64,000 nucleotides of DNA from NCBI RefSeq assembly GCF_018588585.1, contig NZ_JAEUFG010000001.1, positions 62,001-126,000 of the forward strand. Direction: 5' to 3'. This document shows positions 46,505-56,142 of this stretch, piece by piece (the stretch's first letter is position 1; each line of letters opens with the position of its first letter). This DNA is from Bacillus sp. SM2101. GTDB taxonomy: Bacteria; Bacillota; Bacilli; Bacillales; SM2101. The position numbers and the translations under genes were made by a program. The notes below the pieces were generated by a model. The model saw only the letters and a program-made list of their open reading frames with translations. It made no database searches and was not told the DNA's origin.

Positions 46505-47029
46505 CTATGGCATGATGCTTTCCATGTATTGTTTAACATCACTTTCACTCATGGTTTTGTTTACAATATCAACAACTTTTCCATCTTTGTCTATTAAAAA
46601 AGTTGTTGGCAAATTCCCAACGTCATATGCATTCATCACTTGGCTGTCTTCATCAATTACAACTGGAAATGTTAATCCGTGTTTGTCGACGAATTTCTTC
46701 ACGCTAAATTCAGACTCATCAATATCAACTGCAATGATTTCTACGCCTTTATCTTTAAAATATTGATATTGATTATTCATGTAGGGCATTTCAAGTTCAC
46801 ACGGTTTACACCATGTCCCCCAAAAATTCAAAAATACCCCTTGGCCTTTGTAATCGGACAATCGATGAGTATTGCCTTCCAAATCTGTTAACACAAAGTC
46901 TGGCGCTTGATCTCCCTTTGCAACCGCTTCCTTTGTCATAAATATATTTGAGTATAGGGCATATCCAAGGGCCGCCAACAATACAACTAAAATGACCGTT
47001 CGCATAATTAACCGTTGCTGTTTTTTCAT
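46505..47029 (-). CDS. resA: Thiol-disulfide oxidoreductase ResA
   Basis: Keeps the haem-binding CxxCH cysteines of apocytochrome c reduced. The start ATG 47029 gives 174 residues with the membrane anchor at about 9-30 and a thioredoxin fold with active site WGTWCKPCELEMP. The signature FVLTDLEGNTHRLSDYKGQG and the downstream GNLPTTFLID (cis-Pro) are intact. First gene of resABC(DE). A frame upstream remains open to 47086, but the ATG matches family N-termini. Confidence 0.95.
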   Translation of the reverse strand: MKKQQRLIMRTVILVVLLAALGYALYSNIFMTKEAVAKGDQAPDFVLTDLEGNTHRLSDYKGQGVFLNFWGTWCKPCELEMPYMNNQYQYFKDKGVEIIAVDIDESEFSVKKFVDKHGLTFPVVIDEDSQVMNAYDVGNLPTTFLIDKDGKVVDIVNKTMSESDVKQYMESIMP

Positions 47030-47175
47030 GATCCCAATCCCCCTCCTAGGGACGATATAAAATCCCCCTGTATCTTGCTCATTCACTTACCTAGTATAAT
47101 CCACTCCACATTATATCACTAAATAAGTTTTTCACAGTGTTTACATTTTGAATGTTGTGTGACAGATTCATAAAC

Positions 47176-47916
47176 TTAATAAATATTTTTTTTATTACCA
47201 GTCTTCGCTACCGAGCGTAGCTGTTTCACCTCATGAGGAGAAAGCTCACGTGCATCCCCCGTATTTAACCCTTTCAAGTCTAAAAAGGCATATTTTTCAC
47301 GTTTTAACTTCATTACATCATGACCGATCGCCGTTAGCATTCTCCGAACTTGTCTATTTCGACCTTCCCTAATAATAATTTGCACGATTGAAGTATTTTT
47401 CTTCTTATCAATTGACTTAACTTTCACTTTTGCCGGTAAAGTTACTCCGTCATCTAGACGAATCCCCTTCTCAAGCTTTTTCACATTTTCACGAGTAGGA
47501 ATACCCTTTATTTTTGCAACATACTCTTTCTCGATCTCGTATTTAGGATGCATTAATATATTTGCAAAGTCACCATCATTTGTTAGCAACAATAACCCTG
47601 ATGTATCATAATCCAAGCGTCCAATAGGATATATACGTTGTTTTAGATGAGGAAAAAAGTCTGTGACAACTTTTCTTTGTTTTTCATCTGATACACTGGA
47701 AATAACACCTCTTGGTTTATATAGTAAATAATAAACAGGTTCTTCACGCTCAATCGGAATCCCATTCACTTCAACTTTATCATGTGAGCTAACTTTCGTT
47801 CCAAGCTCCTTAACTGTGCTATTATTTACACGTACTTTTCCATCTAAAATTAATTGCTCTGCTTTTCGCCTAGAAGCAACTCCTGCTTGTGCAATTACTT
47901 TTTGTAGTCGTTCCAT
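47176..47916 (-). CDS. rluB: 23S rRNA pseudouridine synthase RluB
   Basis: Pseudouridine synthase acting on 23S rRNA (U2605 class). The start ATG 47916 (GAGGTG 9 nt upstream) gives 246 residues. N-terminal S4 domain about 1-58 (ERLQKVIAQAGVASRRKAEQLI), then the RsuA-type catalytic domain with the Asp motif GRLDYDTSGLLLLTNDG, and the C-terminal EGRNRQVRRMLTAIGHDV. Located between resA and spmB, as in B. subtilis (ypuL). Confidence 0.95.
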   Translation of the reverse strand: MERLQKVIAQAGVASRRKAEQLILDGKVRVNNSTVKELGTKVSSHDKVEVNGIPIEREEPVYYLLYKPRGVISSVSDEKQRKVVTDFFPHLKQRIYPIGRLDYDTSGLLLLTNDGDFANILMHPKYEIEKEYVAKIKGIPTRENVKKLEKGIRLDDGVTLPAKVKVKSIDKKKNTSIVQIIIREGRNRQVRRMLTAIGHDVMKLKREKYAFLDLKGLNTGDARELSPHEVKQLRSVAKTGNKKNIY

Positions 47917-47986
47917 ATTAAAATTCACCTCGATAACATCTTACTTGTTTGAACATCTTTTCACAAGTTTTCAGAATAAAAAAAAT

Positions 47987-48014
47987 AAGGCGCTACTCTA
48001 TTGAGATGCGCCTT
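47987..48014 (-). terminator. Terminator of spmA-spmB
   Basis: AAGGCGC / GCGCCTT stem extended by TACTC/GAGAT partial pairs, followed on the minus strand by TTATTTTTTTTATT. It touches the spmB stop. Confidence 0.85.
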
Positions 48015-48546
48015 AATTAGCAAAAATGATTGTTACAACGATGATTGCCGCGATGATGCCACATAAATCAGCAAGCAGACCAACCTTTAATGCATCGCCC
48101 ATTTTCTTAATTCCTACTGCTCCAAAATATACTGTGAGCACGTATAGAGTTGTATCGGTACTTCCTTGTAACGTCGAAGCTAATCTTCCAATAAAAGAGT
48201 CTGGTCCATACGTGCCAATTAAGTCTGAGGTCATTCCTAATGCTGCAGTTCCAGAAATCGGCCTCATTATTGCGAGGGGAATAATTTCAGCTGGTACACC
48301 TATCCCTTCTAATAATGGCCTCATCATCCCTATAAAATAATCCAACGCTCCTGATGCCCGAAAAATCGATATTGATACAAGCATCCCTACTAAAAATGGA
48401 ATGATTGAAAATGCAATTTTGATCCCTTCCTTACCACCTTCAACAAAAACTTCATACGTTGGGACTTTTTTTACTGTAGCAACTATTAAGATAAAACAAA
48501 TAAGAAAAGGGATGAACCATAAAGATACTAATGTAAGTGTGGCCAT
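48013..48546 (-). CDS. spmB: Spore maturation protein SpmB
   Basis: Integral membrane protein linked to spore core dehydration. About 177 residues; start ATG 48546. Nucleoside-recognition (Gate) domain: AFSIIPFLVGMLVSISIFRASGALDYFIG and PLAIMRPISGTAALGMTSDLIGTYGPDSFIGRLASTLQGSTDTTLYVLTVYFGAVGI. The start lies 1 nt after the spmA stop. Confidence 0.94.
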   Translation of the reverse strand: MATLTLVSLWFIPFLICFILIVATVKKVPTYEVFVEGGKEGIKIAFSIIPFLVGMLVSISIFRASGALDYFIGMMRPLLEGIGVPAEIIPLAIMRPISGTAALGMTSDLIGTYGPDSFIGRLASTLQGSTDTTLYVLTVYFGAVGIKKMGDALKVGLLADLCGIIAAIIVVTIIFAN

Positions 48547-48547
48547 A

Positions 48548-49141
48548 TCATTTCCCACCCCTTCTTAACCTTCTATAATAAAAATAGCGGTCAATTAAAA
48601 TTGCACAAATAGTTGAAAAGAAGGTGGCAATTAAGGTTGTCCCGACAATTTCAGTTGGTTTTGAAGATTCATAAGTGATTCGTATAGCAATAATGGTAGT
48701 TGGAATTAGCGTAAGGCTAGATGTATTGATTGCTAAAAAAGTTATCATTGAACGGCTAGCTACATCTTTATCACCGTTTAGCTTTTTTAACTGTTCCATT
48801 GCTTTTATCCCCATCGGGGTGGCGGCATTGCCTAGACCAAACATATTTGCCATCATATTTGATAATATGTAACCCATAGCGGGGTGATCAGCAGGTACTT
48901 CAGGAAAAAGCCTACTTACAAGTGGTTTGAAAATTTTCCCCAGCTTGTCTAACATCCCTGCTTCTTGGGCAATTTTCATTAACCCTAACCAGAACACGAG
49001 AATGCTAATTAGTCCAATACAAATCGTCACCGCTTCTCTAGCACCTTTAAATATTGCTTCATTGACCTGTTCAATCGTTCCATTTAGCAATGAAAAAACG
49101 ATGCCAACGACTGTCATTAGAACCCAAATAATATTAACCAT
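48548..49141 (-). CDS. spmA: Spore maturation protein SpmA
   Basis: Pairs with SpmB in spore dehydration. 197 residues. VTICIGLISILVFWLGLMKIAQEAGMLDKLGKIFKPLVSRLFPEVP, PAMGYILSNMMANMFGLGNAATPMGIKAM and SRSMITFLAINTSSLTLIPTT are the typical SpmA blocks, with multiple membrane segments. It overlaps dacB by 8 nt and so belongs to the dacB-spmA-spmB operon. Confidence 0.95.
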   Translation of the reverse strand: MVNIIWVLMTVVGIVFSLLNGTIEQVNEAIFKGAREAVTICIGLISILVFWLGLMKIAQEAGMLDKLGKIFKPLVSRLFPEVPADHPAMGYILSNMMANMFGLGNAATPMGIKAMEQLKKLNGDKDVASRSMITFLAINTSSLTLIPTTIIAIRITYESSKPTEIVGTTLIATFFSTICAILIDRYFYYRRLRRGGK

Positions 49142-50276
49142 CTGAGTTTACTCCAATAATCATAGCAAACACTTGTGAAAATATTGGCCACCATGACTTT
49201 TTCGATTTTCTATTCCCATGATCATAAAAAACAGGAATTTCTTCGATCGTATCATCACTAAGGCTAATGACTACTTTACCTATAATCGTTGGAACGTCTT
49301 TATTTTTTTTCCAAGATTTTTGAGGCTTTATAAGCTGAACAGCAACATTTACTTCATTTTCTTCTTCTTTATTTAAAGGATAAAGAACATCTCTTTCCAC
49401 AAATATTTTATTTTTATAAAACTCATCCTTTACCATTTCCAAATTATCCTGACCAAATATATTAATAAGATTATATTGGTCGAATCCCGTTTCAAACATA
49501 CTAATATGGTCGTTCCAGTCATTCGAGTTTGAATCTAAAGTAACTGCTATAAGTTCTAAGCCATTCTTTTCAGCTGTCGTCACTAAAGTACGATTGGCTC
49601 TTTTTGTATATCCGGTTTTACCACCAGTTGTATAAGAATACATTCCGGTCACTAGCTTATGCTTGTTCTTCCATGCTTTACTTTTATATGTTGGATGGTA
49701 GAGCTTAGTCTCGAACAGTTCACGAAATGCTTTATTTTCCATTGCATATTTTGTTAATAATGCCATATCATACGCAGTTGAATAGTGATTTTCGTGATCG
49801 TCCAAGCCATGAGGGTTCGAGAACTCACTGTTTGTCATACCAATCATTGCAGCTTTTTCATTCATTAAGAAATTAAAGCCTTCCACACTACCACCAACAT
49901 GTTCGGCTATTGCGACGGCTGCATCGTTTCCAGAACGAAGCATTAAGCCGTATACTAAATCTTTTAATGTTATCTGATCACCTAGCTCGAGATGTATGGA
50001 CGACCCCTCAGTGTATATTGCTCTTTCACTAATATCCACTATGTCCTCAAGTTTTCCAGACTCAATAGCAATTATAGCAGTCATTATCTTTGTTATACTT
50101 GCTATTCTCATCTTTGTATGCTCATTTTTCCCATATAAGATTCTACCTGTTTCTTGTTCAATAAGAATAGCACTTTTGGCACTTACGTTATTATTCGCAA
50201 CTGCAGCTTGTTGATTAACTGATAATAATAAAACAATGATTAATAGAAATGTCATACATTTTCTCATGCATACCAT
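49134..50276 (-). CDS. dacB: D-alanyl-D-alanine carboxypeptidase DacB, sporulation-type
   Basis: Penicillin-binding protein 5* type carboxypeptidase that trims cortex peptidoglycan. 380 residues. Signal sequence (about 8-28), SxxK motif in ASITKIMTAI, SxN motif in LRSGNDAAVAIAE, KTG motif in TGGKTGYTKRANR, then a C-terminal domain and an amphipathic tail. Two ATGs near the start are possible (50276 and 50267). The dacB-spmA-spmB order agrees with the B. subtilis sporulation operon, read by sigma-E. Confidence 0.94.
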   Translation of the reverse strand: MVCMRKCMTFLLIIVLLLSVNQQAAVANNNVSAKSAILIEQETGRILYGKNEHTKMRIASITKIMTAIIAIESGKLEDIVDISERAIYTEGSSIHLELGDQITLKDLVYGLMLRSGNDAAVAIAEHVGGSVEGFNFLMNEKAAMIGMTNSEFSNPHGLDDHENHYSTAYDMALLTKYAMENKAFRELFETKLYHPTYKSKAWKNKHKLVTGMYSYTTGGKTGYTKRANRTLVTTAEKNGLELIAVTLDSNSNDWNDHISMFETGFDQYNLINIFGQDNLEMVKDEFYKNKIFVERDVLYPLNKEEENEVNVAVQLIKPQKSWKKNKDVPTIIGKVVISLSDDTIEEIPVFYDHGNRKSKKSWWPIFSQVFAMIIGVNSDG

Positions 50277-50325
50277 TAAATCCCCGTCCCTTTTTCCCGA
50301 GATTTTTCTATGAGAGGATAAAAAA

Positions 50326-50379
50326 AAGCCTATCCTCGTATTGAACCCGGACTAATACAAGTGTATGCAAGACAGGCTT
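50326..50379 (-). terminator. Terminator downstream of the superoxide dismutase gene
   Basis: AAGCCTGTC / GATAGGCTT outer stem with an inner stem CTTGTATT / AATACGAG, then TTTTTTTT on the minus strand. The 3' arm could alternatively pair in a short hairpin with the following TATCCTC, which may be chance. Confidence 0.7.
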
Positions 50380-50484
50380 CTATATGATTAAAAATTCGGA
50401 AAAACGCTAGTGACTCAATCCATCAATAAACGCTTAGTAATAGGTTCGAAGATGTTTTACTTTGTAATTTTTAGCTACTTACAA

Positions 50485-51381
50485 TTAATACGGATCCCAC
50501 CGTAAGGTTCTCGCATGTTCAAAACGTTCATCAATATCATGCCAATTCACTACTTTCCACCAATTATCCACATAAGTCCCACGGTCATTATGATATTGCA
50601 AATAATAAGCGTGTTCCCAAACATCTAAGACCATAATTGGTATCGTATCCCATTGAGTATATAACTGATGTTTTTCAGTTTGTAGAATCGCTAGCCTTCT
50701 CGAACGAGGTGACCATACAACGATAGCCCACCCTACACCTTCCACAGCTTTGGCTGCCGCTGTGAAATTCTGAACAAATTGTTCAAGACTACCAAAATCT
50801 AAAATAAGCTGTTTTAATAACGACCCTCGAGGACTTCCGCTACTATTCGGTGTCATATTATTCCAAAATATCGTGTGTAAATAATGTCCAGATCCATGAA
50901 AAGCCGCTTCCCTCTCCCAATGTAAAATAAGAGAGTAATCATTTGACTCCCTTGCCTTAAGAAGCATTTTTTCTGCTTTATTAAGTCCATCTACATAGCT
51001 TTGGTGATGCTTATCATGGTGTAAACGCATAATTTCTTCGGAAATATAAGGCTCTAAGGAATTATAGTCATATGGCAACGGTGGAAGCTTATGCTCTCCG
51101 ATAGGAACACGATCATTAAACGATTGCCTACTATATTCACTTTGCGGTATGTTTGCTACTTCGCGATGTAAGACCAGCACTTGATCATGTATCTGTGTTG
51201 CTTCCTCTTTTAAAATTATTCTATCTCTATTTAGATTTTCTTGGACCTCTGAGATTACATTTTGAATCCTTTCTTGTAGACTAACATTATGAACATTACT
51301 CTTATTTAAATGGGCTAAAACATCCTTTCCCCATTGTGTAACATCACTCATATATCTTCTATAGTTATTAGTATCGTTCAC
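50485..51381 (-). CDS. Fe/Mn superoxide dismutase with N-terminal extension
   Basis: 298 residues. The SOD fold occupies about 95-298; the first 90 are a helical, charged extension as in SodF-type Bacillus proteins. Metal ligands are seen in LHHDKHHQSY (His), GHYLHTIFW (His) and VLDVWEHAYYLQY (Asp, His). The GGVGWAIVVW-like segment (EGVGWAIVVWSP) is present. It stands between dacB and ypuI; no B. subtilis counterpart is there. Named sodF would be plausible but unproven. Confidence 0.9.
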   Translation of the reverse strand: MNDTNNYRRYMSDVTQWGKDVLAHLNKSNVHNVSLQERIQNVISEVQENLNRDRIILKEEATQIHDQVLVLHREVANIPQSEYSRQSFNDRVPIGEHKLPPLPYDYNSLEPYISEEIMRLHHDKHHQSYVDGLNKAEKMLLKARESNDYSLILHWEREAAFHGSGHYLHTIFWNNMTPNSSGSPRGSLLKQLILDFGSLEQFVQNFTAAAKAVEGVGWAIVVWSPRSRRLAILQTEKHQLYTQWDTIPIMVLDVWEHAYYLQYHNDRGTYVDNWWKVVNWHDIDERFEHARTLRWDPY

Positions 51382-51453
51382 ACATTCACCCCTTCCTACT
51401 CCAACATATCGTATTCAAAAATAGGCTTAATGTGAAAAGTTAACTATAAAAAA

Positions 51454-51473
51454 GAGGTGGCAATTGCCACCTC
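51454..51473 (-). terminator. Terminator downstream of ypuI
   Basis: A perfect 20-bp palindrome GAGGTGGCAATTGCCACCTC, followed on the minus strand by TTTTTTATAG, directly after the ypuI stop. Confidence 0.8.
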
Positions 51474-51477
51474 AAGC

Positions 51478-51969
51478 TTATTTTGATTGAATTATTTTTG
51501 TATGATAATCAGTTTCATAATATTCTAGTTCTTCTCGAATCGTTTGAAAACCTTTTTCCAAAGATGCTAACAGTTCTTTAATAGAAGATGGGGGAACTTC
51601 TCGAAATCTAATTGAGTTATTCCCTGTGTAAGCTGAACGACTATCTTCATACCATAAATCTTTTTTAGGTGAAAAGAACTCTTCAATACATTGATGATAT
51701 ATTTTATAAAGTGTTTTCTCAGCCGCAGCTTTTCGAAATGGAACATTTGATAATACAATTCTACAAGCTTCAAGCCCTTCTTCACAATACACAACTAATC
51801 TTCTAATTTCTGATAAAATATCTTCAAAATAAACTTGATTTTCTGGAGTTTCTTTAAGTAGTGTATGAATAGTTATGCCATTCAAATACGTTGATAATGT
51901 GTTGACTGTTTTACTTAAAAATTCTTCAACTTCTACTGTTTGTGTTTGTACGATACTGTTCCCCATCAT
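51478..51969 (-). CDS. ypuI: YpuI (DUF3907) protein
   Basis: A 163-residue soluble helical protein: TVNTLSTYLNGITIHTLLKE, CEEGLEACRIVLSNVPFRKAAAEKTLYKIYHQCIEEFFSPKKDLWYEDSRSAYTG and FREVPPSSIKEL are typical of the DUF3907 family that includes B. subtilis YpuI (about 179 residues). In both organisms it lies near scpB and dacB. Function is not known. Confidence 0.82.
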   Translation of the reverse strand: MMGNSIVQTQTVEVEEFLSKTVNTLSTYLNGITIHTLLKETPENQVYFEDILSEIRRLVVYCEEGLEACRIVLSNVPFRKAAAEKTLYKIYHQCIEEFFSPKKDLWYEDSRSAYTGNNSIRFREVPPSSIKELLASLEKGFQTIREELEYYETDYHTKIIQSK

Positions 51970-51998
51970 AGCCCTCCAAATTATTATTAGTATATTTC

Positions 51999-52406
51999 TT
52001 AACTAAACAATAACGTTGAATCGACCTTATATCCTTCATTATATTCAATCGACTGAAATATTTCTGGAAGTTTTTCAAATTGTACATCCTTAAAATATTC
52101 TACAAATTCATTAATATTATTTATATATACGCGTTTACGTGAAAGATATTGTGGTTTTTTTAGTAAACAAATTAATCCTACAATATCTTTGAAATGGATG
52201 TCTTTTTCTCCTATTGTAAAAACAGGATCACTGTTGTAGGGTGTAAATTCACTCAAGCGTTCATCAAAATAACGGATATATAGCAAATGAAATGTTCTTT
52301 CTTCACCATCTTCAACAAATGTTACCTCAGATCGATTAAAAAAGTCTTCTGAGGTGTTTGGCTTCTCCTTTTCAAGCTCATAACCAATACAATTTTTTAT
52401 TAGCAT
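51999..52406 (-). CDS. Unknown soluble protein
   Basis: About 135 residues from ATG 52406; not recognised. No signal peptide or membrane segment. It has alternating hydrophobic and charged stretches (FHLLYIRYFDERLSEF; DIHFKDIVGLICLLKK) suggesting an alpha/beta fold. Same strand as ypuI, with a 29-nt gap, so they may form one unit. Has no counterpart between ypuI and scpB in B. subtilis. Confidence 0.6.
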   Translation of the reverse strand: MLIKNCIGYELEKEKPNTSEDFFNRSEVTFVEDGEERTFHLLYIRYFDERLSEFTPYNSDPVFTIGEKDIHFKDIVGLICLLKKPQYLSRKRVYINNINEFVEYFKDVQFEKLPEIFQSIEYNEGYKVDSTLLFS

Positions 52407-52528
52407 ACAGCCCACCGTCCCATTTGTGCAATCGTCAACATCTTGTAAAAAAATAGTTATTTTACTTCCATCTTAACATACAAAAAAAAGAGTGTATATT
52501 ATGACACTTGAATTTATGACTAACTTAT

Positions 52529-53107
52529 TTACTCAATTTCTTGAAATTTTTCAAAAAACAAATCGGCTTCTTCTTGTACGGATTCCTCTTGAACTTGCTC
52601 TGGTAATGGCGGGAGCTCTTCAAGAGTTCTTAAACCAAAATACTCAAGAAACTCTTTTGTTGTGCCATAAAGAATAGCTCTCCCAGTGCCTTCAACACGA
52701 CCAACTTCCTTAATTAACGCTTTTGCCATTAATGTTTGTAGTGGTCTTTCTGTTTTCACACCACGAATTTCCTCTACCTCTGTTCTTGTAATCGGCTGAC
52801 GGTACGCTACAATGGCTAATGTTTCTAATGCAGCTTGTGAAAGAGATGTTGACGCAGGAGACTCTACCAACCTTTTTATGAAGGCTGCATGTTCTTTCTT
52901 TGTCGTCAGTTGGTATGTATTTGCAACTTCTGAAACAAGCAATCCGCGTTTGTTATTTTTATATTCTTCCTGTAATTCAATAATAATGTCATGAGCAATA
53001 TTTTCGTCAATTTCAAGAACTAGCGCTATTTGCTTTAACGACAGTCCATCATCACCGGCGACAAATAACAGCCCTTCTACTACAGCTTTCCACTCGACAA
53101 TGTTCAT
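52529..53107 (-). CDS. scpB: Segregation and condensation protein ScpB
   Basis: Kleisin-associated subunit of the SMC condensin complex. ATG 53107 (AAGGTG 8 nt upstream) gives 192 residues. Two winged-helix domains; [52 protein letters not shown] and the C-terminal [13 protein letters not shown] are family blocks. The start is 7 nt past the scpA stop. Confidence 0.96.
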   Translation of the reverse strand: MNIVEWKAVVEGLLFVAGDDGLSLKQIALVLEIDENIAHDIIIELQEEYKNNKRGLLVSEVANTYQLTTKKEHAAFIKRLVESPASTSLSQAALETLAIVAYRQPITRTEVEEIRGVKTERPLQTLMAKALIKEVGRVEGTGRAILYGTTKEFLEYFGLRTLEELPPLPEQVQEESVQEEADLFFEKFQEIE

Positions 53108-53114
53108 TGCCAAA

Positions 53115-53867
53115 TCACCTTACCTTACTAGCTAAAAAAATTTCATCAAAGTTCTTTTCTTGTTCAATATTAATCGCATTTTCTCTCATCAATTCTAAAA
53201 TGGCTAAAAAAGTAACAACGATGTGCCCTTTATCTTCATAGGGAAATAAATCAAAAAAACTTTTTCTCCCTTTAATTGACGATAACTCTTCTATAATTTC
53301 TTCCATTCTCTTTTCAATTGGAATTTCTTGACGAGTTATTTTCGTATGGAGTGGCTTTTGGAGCTTTTTCCTACGTAATAGCTTTTGAAATGCTGCGAGC
53401 ATATCGTATAAGTTCACATCAAGTGGCTGGCTTTTTACCTTAGTATCTTTTACAAATTCATTTACATCACTTGGTGCTTTAGTAAAGACTTTGCTACGTT
53501 CAGCTTCTAATTCCTTTAAGTCTGTCGCAGCTTCCTTATATTTCCTATATTCAATTAAGCGATTGATTAACTCCTCTCGAGGATCTTCGGTAATATCGAT
53601 ATCAACATCCTCATCGAACAATTCCTCTTCATGTTTAGGAAGCAGCATCTTACTCTTGATTGCCAATAGAGTAGCAGCCATAACTAAATACTCACTAGCC
53701 ACATCTAGCTGTAACTCTTGCATTGTATGAATATAGAACATATATTGTTCTGTGATTTTTGCTACTGGTATATCATAAATATCTATTTCTAATCGATTAA
53801 TCAAATGCAATAAAAGATCAAGCGGTCCTTCAAAAGCATCAATTTTCACATTATATTGCACTTTCAT
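53115..53867 (-). CDS. scpA: Segregation and condensation protein ScpA
   Basis: The kleisin that bridges SMC heads. 250 residues. The N-terminal helix [55 protein letters not shown] and the C-terminal winged helix [21 protein letters not shown] are typical. First gene of scpAB; it is divergent from ypuF. Confidence 0.96.
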   Translation of the reverse strand: MKVQYNVKIDAFEGPLDLLLHLINRLEIDIYDIPVAKITEQYMFYIHTMQELQLDVASEYLVMAATLLAIKSKMLLPKHEEELFDEDVDIDITEDPREELINRLIEYRKYKEAATDLKELEAERSKVFTKAPSDVNEFVKDTKVKSQPLDVNLYDMLAAFQKLLRRKKLQKPLHTKITRQEIPIEKRMEEIIEELSSIKGRKSFFDLFPYEDKGHIVVTFLAILELMRENAINIEQEKNFDEIFLASKVR

Positions 53868-54042
53868 CCCACCAACATATCATACTTCATTCAGTATTTA
53901 TATAGCTTAACACTAACGTATAGTATAGAACAAACTAAAATTTTATCCAATACTCTTTTATACAGTGCTTTTGCTACATTCTATGATACACTATTAACAA
54001 AAAAATGGTGAGATACTTTTATAAATAGGGAGTGATAAATTC

Positions 54043-54567
54043 TTGTATCCAAAAGCTTATATAGATTATTTAGTGTATTTCCATGGGGATCGTGATTATT
54101 TTGAATGCCATGAAGTTCTCGAAGAGTATTGGAAACAAACAGACAATGATATAGTTTGGGTTGGGTTCATTCAAATTGCTGTCGGATTATATCATCATCG
54201 AAGAGGTAATTTCAAAGGTGCTCAAAAAATGATAGCAAACGCTATTGCTATCTTAGAAGCTCAAAAAGATACTGTCGAAAAGCTAGGTATAAACCAAAAA
54301 ACACTACTGACAACTTTACAGACGCAACTGAATGCTATTATAGCTAACGAGCCTTATATAAGTATTAATTTACCAATTCAAGATGAATCATTGTTAACTA
54401 CATGTAAAAATGCATGTAATGAAAAAGACTTGACATGGGAAAAAAACAGCGATTTAACTAATAATTTCCTTATTAATAAACATACTTTACGTGATCGTAC
54501 CGAAGTTATTAAAGAAAGAGCTAATCAATTAGCCAAAAGAAAGAAAAAAAATAGAGGCTCTTTTTGA
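54043..54567 (+). CDS. ypuF: DUF309-domain protein YpuF
   Basis: 174 residues from a TTG start (54043) that has GGGAG 9 nt upstream. DUF309 signature FHGDRDYFECHEVLEEYWKQ, with WVGFIQIAVGLYHHRRGN following and a lysine-rich tail. The HGxxDYFECHEVLEExW pattern suggests a metal-binding helical bundle, but the function is unknown. Divergent from scpA as in B. subtilis. Confidence 0.85.
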   Translation: MYPKAYIDYLVYFHGDRDYFECHEVLEEYWKQTDNDIVWVGFIQIAVGLYHHRRGNFKGAQKMIANAIAILEAQKDTVEKLGINQKTLLTTLQTQLNAIIANEPYISINLPIQDESLLTTCKNACNEKDLTWEKNSDLTNNFLINKHTLRDRTEVIKERANQLAKRKKKNRGSF

Positions 54568-54606
54568 ATAATTAATAAATGCATATGTGTTAAAGCTTTT
54601 AATTCA

Positions 54607-54668
54607 AAAACAGCCTATATAAAAAAGAAAGCACTATATTAGTGCGTTTCTTTAATTTAGGCTGTTTT
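54607..54668. terminator. Long bidirectional hairpin between ypuF and ribT
   Basis: Outer stem AAAACAGCCTA / TAGGCTGTTTT with an inner stem AAAGAAAGCACTA / TAGTGCGTTTCTTT. It serves ypuF and probably stops ribT transcripts from the other side. Confidence 0.75.
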
Positions 54669-54725
54669 CTCACTTTATGCATTGAATTAAGTTTCATAGC
54701 CAACATAACAATTTGTATTTACAAA

Positions 54726-54853
54726 GGTTGTTTTAGCACTGATTGTTGTTTTTTGTAATAAGAGCTAAACACGAAAATCATTAACACTCGGGGTATCTTT
54801 TCTTTTATCAAACGATGACTTTTGCGTAAAACGACAAGTTTACGAATAGAGCC
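54726..54853 (+). repeat. Dispersed intergenic repeat, copy D (most complete)
   Basis: GGTTGTTTTAGCACTGATTGTTGTTTTTTGTAATAAG, ..TAAACACGA.., ACTCGGGGTATCTTTTCTTTTAT, AACGATGACTTTTGCGTAAAACGACAAGTTTACGAATAGAGCC. The end TTTACGAATAGAGCC is roughly the inverse complement of the start of the repeat (GGCTGTTTTCGTA in other copies), giving terminal inverted repeats. Confidence 0.7.
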
Positions 54854-54887
54854 TTTCAAAGAGACAACAAAGGTTGTATGGCTGTAT

Positions 54888-55265
<378 letters not shown>

Positions 55266-55530
55266 TCACTTAAAGAAGGAGTTCAAAACTTTTGGAAATT
55301 GGGCTGTCAAATAACCTCGTAGACCCTTATTTCAGCCTCATGAACATTACAAACATACAAGTCACTATTACTCTAGGCTATATATACCAGTTTTTCACAG
55401 TCCTTTTTCCTAATTTGAACACTTCTTAATAAAGTAAAGTTCGATTGTAATTATGAATCTTTTCTTTTTATAAGAGAGTAAATATACATTCTAACAAACC
55501 ATTATATACATTTTGTATAGGTTTTTAAAC

Positions 55531-56007
55531 CTATTCGTCAAAGTTTTTAACAATTTCTCGAGATAAATTTGCAGATTCAATAGCAGACAATGCTGCTTCC
55601 CACCCTTTATTACCAGCTTTTGTTCCGGCTCTTTCGATTGCTTGTTCAATATTTTCTGTCGTAATCACACCAAATATAATCGGTAAACCTGTCGAAATTC
55701 CTGCAGCCGAAATTCCTTTTGCTACTTCATTACAAACATAATCATAATGAGTGGTCGCTCCCCTTATGACAGCCCCTAAAGTAATGACTGCATCATATTT
55801 ATTCGTTTCAGCCATTTTTCTTGCGAATAAAGGAATTTCAAAGGCACCTGGCACCCACGCAACATCTATTTGTTCTTCATTTACGCCGTGACGCTTTAGT
55901 CCATCAAGTGCCCCACCAAGAAGTTTACTTGTAATAAATTCATTAAACCTCGCAACGACAATACCTATTTTTAAGTTAGTTCCTATCAAATTCCCTTCAT
56001 AAATCAT
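55531..56007 (-). CDS. ribH: 6,7-dimethyl-8-ribityllumazine synthase
   Basis: Condenses 5-amino-6-ribitylamino-uracil with 3,4-dihydroxy-2-butanone 4-phosphate. 158 residues. [29 protein letters not shown]-like ([16 protein letters not shown]), [25 protein letters not shown] (with the catalytic His), and [24 protein letters not shown]. Forms icosahedral capsids in Bacillus. Downstream of ribBA. Confidence 0.97.
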   Translation of the reverse strand: MIYEGNLIGTNLKIGIVVARFNEFITSKLLGGALDGLKRHGVNEEQIDVAWVPGAFEIPLFARKMAETNKYDAVITLGAVIRGATTHYDYVCNEVAKGISAAGISTGLPIIFGVITTENIEQAIERAGTKAGNKGWEAALSAIESANLSREIVKNFDE

Positions 56008-56142
56008 AGAACATACCTCCCGTGTATTTATAATAATGTAGTTTTTTTGATTATTTTTTCTTATTTATTAAGGTGGAAAAATATTATTTAATTTCAAAAC
56101 TCTAATTTATTATGGTAACAACATTGCCTTAATGGTCTTTCG

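Noticed and set aside
50326-50379. tRNA-like fold near the sod end (GGGTTCAAT in the loop region)
   Set aside because: The stem lengths and loop do not fit a tRNA T-arm and no anticodon or acceptor arm is seen; it is a terminator.
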